This document shows positions 1 to 5,378 of a DNA stretch of 7,783 nt, one piece after another (position 1 is the stretch's first letter; each line of letters opens with the position of its first letter). The DNA is from Acidimicrobiales bacterium (GTDB lineage: Bacteria; Actinomycetota; Acidimicrobiia; Acidimicrobiales; Ilumatobacteraceae). The stretch spans positions 1-7,783 of the forward strand of contig JAURHL010000086.1 in the NCBI GenBank assembly GCA_030833305.1, read 5' to 3'. The notes under the pieces were generated by a model. The model worked only from the letters and a program-made list of their open reading frames with translations. It did no database searches and was not told the DNA's origin. The position numbers and the translations under genes were made by a program.

Positions 1-88
1 ACCCGGCGCACAGCGTCGTGGCGTCGGGTCCGAGTTCGAGCAGCAGGTCGCACAGCGCGTGTCGTTCCGATCGGGCGGGATTGTTCAT
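1..88 (-). CDS. TIGR03085-like (maleylpyruvate isomerase/DinB-type) protein, N-terminal fragment
   Basis: Only the first 29 codons are present, reading from an ATG at 88 down to the window edge. The visible peptide has the pattern R-S-E-R-H-A-L-C-D-L-L, then L-G-P-D-A-T-T-L-C-A-G. This closely resembles the start of the actinobacterial TIGR03085/TIGR03083 proteins, which are mycothiol-dependent maleylpyruvate isomerase-like four-helix proteins; there the pattern is roughly 'ER..LCDLL..LGPDAPTLC.GW'. These are soluble cytoplasmic proteins, and most members have no proven reaction. The gene lies 19 bp downstream of the sulfatase on the same strand, so the two are probably cotranscribed. No strong Shine-Dalgarno sequence is visible in the gap. 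The metal-binding His residues and the C-terminal part lie outside the window, so catalytic competence cannot be judged. The family assignment rests on a short but distinctive N-terminus. Confidence 0.7.
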   Translation of the reverse strand, partial: MNNPARSERHALCDLLLELGPDATTLCAG

Positions 89-107
89 GGTCACGACTCG
101 TTTCGCG

Positions 108-1571
108 TCACGTGGCGTCGGGGGGCCAGAAGCCGATGCCGCCATCTTGCACCAGGAAACCGGTGTGGGTGCGGTCGAGGTGACGACTGCGCCACGTCAG
201 CATGCGTTGGGCCATGTTCAACGTGCGCGCGGGATCGTCGACGGTCGTGCGCCAGGTCGGGTCGGCCCCGATGTCGAAACAGAGATGACTACCGTCGCCG
301 AATTGCACGTAGGCCGTGTCGAGGGTGCGATGAACGGCGAGGTTGCACTCGTCGAGGCGTCGGTCCCACGGCCACGGATTCGCGTCGAAGGGGATGAGCG
401 CGTAGCGCCAATCGAATTCCCACGAAGCACCGTCGCGCCACTGCGGTGGTTCGACTCCGTCGAGGAAGGGAGTGAGCGGGAGACCGTCGCATTGTCTGGG
501 CACGTCCTGGCCCCACGATTCGGCCAACGTGGGCAACACGTCGATGCTCTCGGTGAAACGGTCGACCACGGTGCCGTGAGCGGCGCTGCGTCGGGGGTCG
601 CGCCAGATGAGGGGGATGTGGTGGCTCTCCTCGAACCAGGCCACCTTCTGCACGAGACCATGATCGCCCAACTGTTCACCGTGGTCGGTGGTGAGGACGA
701 TGATGGTGTCGTCCCAGGCCCCCGACTCTCGCAATGCCCGCCACAGGCGTCCCATCTCGGCGTCCACGGCGGCGATCATGCCGAAGTACTGCGCCCGCAG
801 ATGACGAACGCTGGCCTCGTCGGCGGGTGCGGCGACGCCGTCGACGGTGAGCAGAAGGTCGTGGAACGGATGACGAGTGTCGGCCGGCGCGATGGGTGAC
901 CCGACGTCGGCGGGGTCGTACATCGTGGCGTACTCGCCGGGTGCCGAGTACGGGGGGTGTGGGCGCAGGTAGCTGGCGTGGACGAACCATGGCTCGTCGG
1001 AATCGCGACGCCGCAACCAGTCGATGATGCGGTCGGTGGTGAAGGTGGACACGCTGACCTCGACCGGACGTTCGTGTTCCGTGGCCAACAAATTCAGGTG
1101 ACCGCCCGAGACGTCGTATCCCCGTGAAGCGAGGAAGTCCACCCACGGTCGATGCGGTCCACTCATGTCGAGTTCCCATTCGAAGCCCGGCAACAACCCC
1201 TCGTACGAGGAGAGTCGCGGATCGTCGGGACCGACCGCGACGCGAGGATCGATGGATTGATCGGTGTAACCGAACAAGGTGGGTCGGTATCCGGCCCGCC
1301 GGGCCAGTAACGCGACGTTGTCGAAGCGTCGATCGAGGGGTGTGCCGTTGGCGACCACCCGGTGATTCATTTGGTACATGCCGGTGTACAGGCCGGCGCG
1401 ACCGGGGCTGCACGGAGTCGACTGCGTGTAATGACGATCGAAACGAACGCCGTGGCGGGCCAGTTCGTCGAGGTGCGGGGTGCGCACCACCGGATGTCCC
1501 GCCGCCGACAGCGCATCGGCACGGAATTGATCGAGGGTGACGAGAAGAACGTTGGGCCGACTCAGTCGCAC
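108..1571 (-). CDS. Sulfatase-family hydrolase, phosphonate monoester hydrolase-like
   Basis: A 487-residue member of the alkaline phosphatase/sulfatase superfamily. The N-terminus R-P-N-V-L-L-V-T-L-D-Q-F-R-A-D supplies metal ligands D14 and Q15. The signature C54-S-P56-G-R58, followed by A-G-L-Y-T-G, is the C-x-P-x-R motif whose Cys is converted to formylglycine, the catalytic nucleophile. D296-H297-G-E-Q-L-G-D-H, then K309, form the second metal and leaving-group site, and R-P-H205-P-P is the usual substrate-side His. Asp-Gln rather than Asp-Asp at the first metal site, together with the absence of a signal peptide, fits cytoplasmic phosphonate/phosphate/sulfate monoester hydrolases better than exported arylsulfatases. 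The true substrate cannot be read from sequence. GTG at 1571 is chosen because it sits just before the conserved first strand; the reading frame stays open further upstream but would run through the divergent promoter and into the protease gene. A formylglycine-generating enzyme must be encoded elsewhere. Probably cotranscribed with the TIGR03085-like gene. Confidence 0.88.
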   Translation of the reverse strand: MRLSRPNVLLVTLDQFRADALSAAGHPVVRTPHLDELARHGVRFDRHYTQSTPCSPGRAGLYTGMYQMNHRVVANGTPLDRRFDNVALLARRAGYRPTLFGYTDQSIDPRVAVGPDDPRLSSYEGLLPGFEWELDMSGPHRPWVDFLASRGYDVSGGHLNLLATEHERPVEVSVSTFTTDRIIDWLRRRDSDEPWFVHASYLRPHPPYSAPGEYATMYDPADVGSPIAPADTRHPFHDLLLTVDGVAAPADEASVRHLRAQYFGMIAAVDAEMGRLWRALRESGAWDDTIIVLTTDHGEQLGDHGLVQKVAWFEESHHIPLIWRDPRRSAAHGTVVDRFTESIDVLPTLAESWGQDVPRQCDGLPLTPFLDGVEPPQWRDGASWEFDWRYALIPFDANPWPWDRRLDECNLAVHRTLDTAYVQFGDGSHLCFDIGADPTWRTTVDDPARTLNMAQRMLTWRSRHLDRTHTGFLVQDGGIGFWPPDAT

Positions 1572-1591
1572 GAAGACAGCCTGCCATGTTC

Positions 1592-1627
1592 GCCGTCCGT
1601 CAGGCGGATAGACGAATAGTGGACGGC
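1592..1627. repeat. 7-bp inverted repeat in the sulfatase/protease divergent promoter region
   Basis: GCCGTCC at 1592-1598 is matched by its exact reverse complement GGACGGC at 1621-1627, with a 22-nt spacer. It lies in the 94-bp gap between the two divergent starts. If the protease transcript starts at 1666, the dyad covers about -39 to -74. It would also fall upstream of, or in the leader of, the sulfatase gene, about 21 nt before its GTG. It could be an operator for a dimeric regulator or a leader stem-loop; the sequence alone does not decide, and chance is possible in GC-rich DNA. Confidence 0.4.
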
Positions 1628-1652
1628 TGTTTTCTCCGTCATACCCCAGCGG

Positions 1653-1658
1653 TACGGT
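1653..1658 (+). promoter_or_regulatory. Predicted -10 element (TACGGT) of the subtilase gene, leaderless type
   Basis: TACGGT fits the actinobacterial -10 pattern TANNNT and is followed by 7 nt and then GTG at 1666. This places the expected transcription start on the start codon. No Shine-Dalgarno sequence precedes either candidate GTG (1657 or 1666). No convincing -35 hexamer is visible. The same arrangement occurs before three other genes in this window, which raises confidence. Confidence 0.55.
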
Positions 1659-1665
1659 GAATCTC

Positions 1666-3597
1666 GTGAGCCCTTCGTCCTTCGGTCGCCGCCGTTTGCT
1701 CTCCGCGTTTCTCGTCGTCCTCGCTCTGGCACCGGCACTGTGTCTCGTCGCCACTCCTCCTGTTCAGGCAGTTTCCTCATCCAGTTACATCGTCACCATG
1801 CGCAACGCGAAGGACGCCCAACTCTTCCGTCAGCGGATGAACTCCTCGGGAACCGTTGTGACCGAGGTGTTGGATTCGGTGTTCAACGGGGTCATCGCGA
1901 ACCTCACTGCCACGCAAGTGACGGCCTTACGTCGTGATCCGCGGGTGGTGCGCATCGAGGCGAACCAGGTGGTCCAGGCGTCCGAGATTCCTCCGTCATG
2001 GGGTCTCGATCGTGTCGATCAGCGGACGCTTCCACTCGACTCGTCTTTCGTCGTCGATCCGCGGTGGGGGCAAGGGGTCACGGCGTACATCGTCGACACT
2101 GGAATCAATCTTGGTCACTCGGACTTCGTGGGTCGACTTCTTGCGGGCCACGATGTTGTCACCCCTGGTGGCTCCGGCGAGGATTGCAACGGACACGGTA
2201 CTCACGTGGCCGGAACGGTGGCCGGTGCCACCCACGGATTCGCTCGGGCGGCACGACTGGTGCCCGTTCGGGTGCTCGATTGTTTCGGTGAGGGCACCAC
2301 CGCCGGCGTCATCTCGGGAATCGATTGGGTCATCGAGCATCACCAGTCCGGTGTCCCAGCGGTGCTGAACATGAGTCTCGGTGGTTCGTTTTCGCCGTCG
2401 TTGAACGCCGCGGTCGATCGAGCGGTCGCCGATGGCATCACTGTGGTGGTGGCGGCGGGCAACGAGAATTCCGATGCGTGTCGACGTTCGCCGGCCTCTG
2501 CTTCCTCGGCCCTCACCGTGGGCTCCACGACCAGCGCCGATCAGCGATCGTCGTTCTCGAATTTCGGGGCCTGTCTCGATCTGTTCGCCCCCGGCTCCTC
2601 GATCACCAGTGCGTGGGTGGGCGGAGCGACCTCCACGAACACGATCTCGGGAACCTCCATGGCGTCCCCGCACGTGGCCGGTGCGGTCGCCGCGTATTTG
2701 AGCGTGTGGCCAGCATCCTCGCCCACCGAAGTGACCAACGGCCTCGTCGGTGCATCCACGCGAGGAGTCGTGACCAACGCGGGCCCGGCGTCACCCAACG
2801 GATTGCTGTACGTGGATTCCGCGTGGGTGCCGGGTTCATCACCGAGTCCGCCGACGAATCCCGGGCCTCTCCCCACCGCACCGCCCACCGCCCCGCCCAC
2901 CACGGCACCGGTGGTCACGCCCCCGCCGCCCACGCCTCCCACCATCCCCATCACACGACCCACGGCGCCTCCCACCACCCGACCACAACCCACCACCACC
3001 ATTCGGCTCCCGAGCCGACCCGCGACGCCGAACATCGACAGAGTGGTCGCCGGCGATCGCGAAGTCACCGTGTCCGCATCGCTCTACAGTTTCAGTGGGC
3101 TCAATGACACGACCATCACGTTCACGTCGTCACCGAGTGGTCGCTCGTGCACGGTGTCGGTCTCCGGTTCGAGGAACAACTCCTGTGTCGTGACGGGTCT
3201 CACCAATGGCACCCAGTACACGTTCACGGCCTACGCCGAGAACGCCGGTGGTCGATCGAGCACGTCGAGCTGGTCCGACCCTGTCACTCCCTTCGACTCC
3301 AATCGCACCCCTGCCACGCCGTCGAATCCGGCAGCAACTCCCGACCGATTCTCTCGAACGACCGTGCGTCTCACCTGGTCCCCGCCGCGCGACAACGGAG
3401 CAATGATCGCCGAGTACCGCGTCGAATACCGCCGCAACAACTCGTACGGTGGAAGCCAGAGTCGCATCGCCACGAACTCGTACGACCTTCGCTATCAGTC
3501 GCGCGGGAACCTGATCACGTTCCGTGTGCGGGCCTGCAATACCCGGGGCTCGTGTAGTTCGTGGAGCGAGTGGTCGAATGTCGCCGTGGTGGGCTGA
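1666..3597 (+). CDS. Secreted subtilisin-like serine protease (S8, proteinase K/aqualysin type) with two FN3-like domains
   Basis: A 643-residue preproprotease (numbering from GTG 1666). Residues 1-36 form a signal peptide: Arg-rich n-region G-R-R-R-L-L, hydrophobic core, and an A-x-A-like site near P-V-Q-A. The RR-x-L-L pattern also resembles a Tat signal weakly. An I9-type inhibitor propeptide follows at about 38-100, starting S-Y-I-V-T-M. The catalytic domain spans about 105-388, with D144 in I-V-D-T-G, H177 in N-G-H-G-T-H-V-A-G, oxyanion N266 in A-A-G-N and S331 in S-G-T-S-M-A-S-P-H. The Cys residues in D-C-N-G-H-G, V-L-D-C, D-A-C and F-G-A-C are typical of the proteinase K/aqualysin group. 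A Pro/Thr-rich linker (about 388-452) leads to two FN3-like modules (about 452-540 and 548-643), each with a close Cys pair. There is no sortase motif or C-terminal membrane segment, so it is likely released. GTG 1657 is the alternative start; 1666 is preferred because of the leaderless -10 element. Confidence 0.93.
   Translation: MSPSSFGRRRLLSAFLVVLALAPALCLVATPPVQAVSSSSYIVTMRNAKDAQLFRQRMNSSGTVVTEVLDSVFNGVIANLTATQVTALRRDPRVVRIEANQVVQASEIPPSWGLDRVDQRTLPLDSSFVVDPRWGQGVTAYIVDTGINLGHSDFVGRLLAGHDVVTPGGSGEDCNGHGTHVAGTVAGATHGFARAARLVPVRVLDCFGEGTTAGVISGIDWVIEHHQSGVPAVLNMSLGGSFSPSLNAAVDRAVADGITVVVAAGNENSDACRRSPASASSALTVGSTTSADQRSSFSNFGACLDLFAPGSSITSAWVGGATSTNTISGTSMASPHVAGAVAAYLSVWPASSPTEVTNGLVGASTRGVVTNAGPASPNGLLYVDSAWVPGSSPSPPTNPGPLPTAPPTAPPTTAPVVTPPPPTPPTIPITRPTAPPTTRPQPTTTIRLPSRPATPNIDRVVAGDREVTVSASLYSFSGLNDTTITFTSSPSGRSCTVSVSGSRNNSCVVTGLTNGTQYTFTAYAENAGGRSSTSSWSDPVTPFDSNRTPATPSNPAATPDRFSRTTVRLTWSPPRDNGAMIAEYRVEYRRNNSYGGSQSRIATNSYDLRYQSRGNLITFRVRACNTRGSCSSWSEWSNVAVVG
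2827..3025 (+). repeat. Low-complexity Pro/Thr-coding linker DNA
   Basis: This stretch of the protease gene is built from imperfect CCCACC/CCGCCC-type units, encoding repeated T-P-P, A-P-P-T and P-T-T runs. It is a flexible extracellular linker between the catalytic domain and the FN3-like domains. The coding strand is strikingly C-rich and G-poor compared with flanking DNA, so its complement is G-rich. Such tracts tend to vary in length between strains by slippage. Confidence 0.8.
2920..2949 (-). other. Potential G-quadruplex motif on the template strand of the protease linker
   Basis: On the plus strand four C-runs (2920-2924, 2929-2931, 2938-2940, 2946-2949) are separated by 4, 6 and 5 nt. 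The minus strand therefore satisfies the standard pattern of four runs of at least three G with loops of 1-7 nt. This strand is the transcription template for the protease. Whether it folds in the cell is unknown; the motif may simply follow from Pro codon use. Confidence 0.45.
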
Positions 3598-3606
3598 GCG
3601 TCAGCC
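3592..3606. other. Short hairpin joining the convergent stop codons of the protease and MBL genes
   Basis: GGCTGA (3592-3597), a 3-nt GCG loop, then TCAGCC (3601-3606) form a perfect 6-bp stem. Each arm is the last sense codon (GGC, Gly) plus the TGA stop of one of the two convergent genes. There is no T-tract on either side, so it is not a classical intrinsic terminator. It could act weakly in both directions or be incidental. Confidence 0.4.
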
Positions 3607-4680
3607 GCGAAGTACGTACTCGTAACGGCCGTCGTGGTCGAGACGATCCATCTCGCCGGCCAGACGCAGGTGCTCCAGATGGGCGAACGTCTCGCTGTCG
3701 GCCATGCCGCCCTGGGCCCGCGGCGAGAACAGATGCGTCGACATGTCCATGACCGTCATCGGTCGTCCTTCGGCGATGGCGGCATCGCGCAACTTCTGCA
3801 GTCGACCGACGTGATGTTCCTTGATGTCGAGAGCGCGACCGGCCAGATCGGTGAACACGTCACCGTGGGCCGGTAGTGCCTTGGTCACCTGGGGACCGAA
3901 GGCCGCCACCTTGTCGAGCGATTGGAAGAACAGTTTCAGCGGATCGTGAGCGCGCATCAAACCGCTGATGTGCGGGGTGATGGTGGGCAGAACGTGATCA
4001 CCGCACAACATCAGGCCGTGTTCCGGATCGAACAGACACAAATGGTCGGCGGTGTGTCCGGGGGTGTGGACCGCCACCCAGTCCCGACGGGCGAAACGGA
4101 AGGTCTGGGCGTCCTTCAACCGCACCGTGGGTTGGGGCAGGCGCAACATGCGCGGAATGCGTCGGGCCACGGCCATGCGCGCGCGTCGTCGCCACGGCAC
4201 GTCCATCGGCGGACCGCCCCACGGGGTGGGATCCCACGGTCGTCGGACCACGGGACGTGACGCCAACTCGGTCACGGCCACCGGATCGTCGAGGTCGACG
4301 TCGTCGGGTTCGCTCGGATCCCAGAAGACGCGGAATCGCTCGTGAGAAACGATGTCGCAACCGGTGTCGGCGCGCAACCAGTAGGCGCCACCGAAATGAT
4401 CGGGGTGACTGTGGGTGACGATCACCGTGTGGACGTTCTTCAGCGGTACGCCCACTTGGTGCAGCCGCTGCTTCACCATGGCGTAGCTGTTCTTGTCGGG
4501 CAGGCCCGGATCGACCACCGCGACACCGCGTTCGTCCTCCAACACGTACATGTTCACGTGACCGAGGCCGGGAATCGAGATGGGCAATTGGGTGCGCAAC
4601 ACGCCCGGAGCGATCTCGAGGATCTGGTCGCTGGCCGGCATCTGCTCCTGCTTCGGAGGGCGGGGCGCGGTGTCGGTCAC
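3601..4680 (-). CDS. Metallo-beta-lactamase-fold metallo-hydrolase (LACTB2-like)
   Basis: A 359-residue cytoplasmic protein with the MBL fold. The metal-binding motifs appear in order: H90-S-H92-P-D94-H95 (HxHxDH), H209 in H-T-P-G-H-T, D228 in C-G-D-H-V-L and H272 in P-A-H-G-D. The preceding strand V-D-P-G-L-P is also typical. About 60 extra residues between H95 and H209 form a basic, Trp/Pro/Arg-rich insert (about 136-183), probably capping the active site. The C-terminal 75 residues, with the H-L-x-x-L-x-x-x-G-x-M pattern, resemble the small winged-helix tail of LACTB2-like proteins. Known relatives include hydrolases of thioesters and lactones as well as the ribonuclease LACTB2; the substrate here cannot be assigned. 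GTG at 4680 is chosen because a TANNNT -10 element lies exactly 6 nt upstream. It follows orn on the same strand after 52 bp and seems to have its own promoter. Confidence 0.88.
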   Translation of the reverse strand: MTDTAPRPPKQEQMPASDQILEIAPGVLRTQLPISIPGLGHVNMYVLEDERGVAVVDPGLPDKNSYAMVKQRLHQVGVPLKNVHTVIVTHSHPDHFGGAYWLRADTGCDIVSHERFRVFWDPSEPDDVDLDDPVAVTELASRPVVRRPWDPTPWGGPPMDVPWRRRARMAVARRIPRMLRLPQPTVRLKDAQTFRFARRDWVAVHTPGHTADHLCLFDPEHGLMLCGDHVLPTITPHISGLMRAHDPLKLFFQSLDKVAAFGPQVTKALPAHGDVFTDLAGRALDIKEHHVGRLQKLRDAAIAEGRPMTVMDMSTHLFSPRAQGGMADSETFAHLEHLRLAGEMDRLDHDGRYEYVLRG

Positions 4681-4686
4681 GAGACG

Positions 4687-4692
4687 AGGGTA
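4687..4692 (-). promoter_or_regulatory. Predicted -10 element (TACCCT) of the MBL gene, leaderless type
   Basis: On the minus strand TACCCT is followed by 6 nt and then GTG at 4680, so transcription would begin at or next to the start codon. No Shine-Dalgarno sequence is present. It lies in the 52-bp gap after orn, which suggests independent transcription of the MBL gene in addition to possible readthrough from orn. Confidence 0.55.
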
Positions 4693-4732
4693 GTTGTGAC
4701 GAGCCGACGCTTCCTACCCGAGCGGGAACGGT

Positions 4733-5296
4733 TCAGGGGGCAGTGCTCGGGACGACGGAATCGGAGCCCACGAAGACCCGCTGACGATAGAAGCGCAATT
4801 CGGCGATGCTCTCGTGGACGTCACCGAGGGCTCGATGATTCCCGGCCTTGAACGGACGCTTGGTGTCGGCGCCGGGATACCAGCGCTTCACCAACTCCTT
4901 GATGGTGCTGACGTCGACACTGCGGTAATGCAAGTGGTTCTCGATGTCGGGAAGGTAGCGGGCCAGGAACCGACGGTCGGTCCCGATGGAGTTGCCACAC
5001 AACGGCACCGTGCGGGCCTCGGGGACGTGGCTCTTGATGAAGGCCAACGTGCGCTCGCCGGCTTCCGCGAGACCGATGGTCGATTCCTTGATCGCGACCA
5101 AGAGACCCGACTTGGTGTGCATGTCGACCACGAACGGGTCCATCGCCGCCAACACCTCGTCGGGTTGGTGGATGACGATGTCGGGACCTTCCGCGACGAC
5201 GTTGAGTTCGTCGTCGGTGATGATGGTGGCGATCTCGACGATGACGTCACGGTTGGGATCGAGCCCCGTCATCTCCAGATCCATCCACACGAGCAC
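4733..5296 (-). CDS. orn: Oligoribonuclease (DEDDh 3'-5' exoribonuclease)
   Basis: A 187-residue protein of the usual Orn length. It degrades 2-5 nt RNA oligonucleotides to mononucleotides in the cytoplasm and also clears pGpG where cyclic di-GMP is used. The Exo I motif is W-M-D6-L-E8-M-T-G-L-D, Exo II holds D107 in G-N-S-I-G-T-D-R-R-F-L, and Exo III is N-H154-R-A-L-G-D159-V-H-E-S-I, giving all five DEDDh residues. Typical Orn segments such as M-H-x-x-S-G-L and Y-R-x-x-D-V-S-T-I-K-E-L are present. The last 15 or so residues after R-Q-R-V-F are variable. The start is GTG 5296, supported by a TAGGGT -10 element 7 nt upstream and by the protein beginning directly at the first beta strand. A GTG two codons later is the only close alternative. 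The gene is divergent from dut. Confidence 0.96.
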   Translation of the reverse strand: MLVWMDLEMTGLDPNRDVIVEIATIITDDELNVVAEGPDIVIHQPDEVLAAMDPFVVDMHTKSGLLVAIKESTIGLAEAGERTLAFIKSHVPEARTVPLCGNSIGTDRRFLARYLPDIENHLHYRSVDVSTIKELVKRWYPGADTKRPFKAGNHRALGDVHESIAELRFYRQRVFVGSDSVVPSTAP

Positions 5297-5303
5297 GGCT
5301 CAG

Positions 5304-5309
5304 ACCCTA
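5304..5309 (-). promoter_or_regulatory. Predicted -10 element (TAGGGT) of orn, leaderless type
   Basis: TAGGGT on the minus strand is followed by 7 nt and then the orn GTG at 5296. It is identical to the -10 element of divergent dut (5367-5372). With one flanking base each, the two form a 7-bp inverted repeat, GACCCTA/TAGGGTC, at 5303-5309 and 5367-5373. No clear -35 element or Shine-Dalgarno sequence is seen. Confidence 0.55.
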
Positions 5310-5334
5310 CGCCATCGGTGTGACAGGACGTGAT

Positions 5335-5342
5335 TTCATGAA
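5335..5342. promoter_or_regulatory. Palindrome TTCATGAA centred between the orn and dut promoters
   Basis: A perfect 8-bp palindrome whose centre (5338.5) is within one base of the midpoint between the two identical -10 elements. If both genes are leaderless it lies about 37-46 bases upstream of each transcription start, a usual place for a shared regulator site. It is short, so chance is not excluded. Confidence 0.35.
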
Positions 5343-5366
5343 TCGGATGGGCGCGCGGTGATGATC

Positions 5367-5372
5367 TAGGGT
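5367..5372 (+). promoter_or_regulatory. Predicted -10 element (TAGGGT) of dut, leaderless type
   Basis: TAGGGT is followed by 6 nt and then the dut ATG at 5379. No purine-rich ribosome binding site lies between them. This is the clearest leaderless arrangement in the window and it decides the start codon. Confidence 0.6.
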
Positions 5373-5378
5373 CGCGTC

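Noticed and set aside
18..899. Long plus-strand open frame (293 codons) opposite the sulfatase gene
   Set aside because: It mirrors a well-supported sulfatase gene, has no recognisable domain, and long antisense frames are expected in GC-rich DNA.
676..1587. 303-codon minus-strand frame overlapping the sulfatase, starting at an ATG just upstream of it
   Set aside because: Arg/Pro-rich out-of-frame translation; the sulfatase motifs lie in the other frame with no interruption.
1562..1642. 26-codon minus-strand frame (M-T-E-K-T-A-V-H-Y...) ending inside the sulfatase start, as a possible leader peptide
   Set aside because: No ribosome binding site, no TANNNT at leaderless spacing and no attenuator-like codon run; not supportable from this sequence alone.
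2325..3107. 260-codon plus-strand frame with a His-rich stretch inside the protease gene
   Set aside because: The His run is the Pro/Thr linker read in another frame; the rest has no domain, and the S8 protease occupies the correct frame.
4711..4728. Possible intrinsic terminator between orn and the MBL gene (TTCC...GGAA around CCCG-AG-CGGG)
   Set aside because: The stem has either a 2-nt loop or only 4 bp, and no T-tract follows on the minus strand.
5297..5378. SOS (LexA) box upstream of dut/orn
   Set aside because: No GAAC-N4-GTTC-type site is present in the gap.
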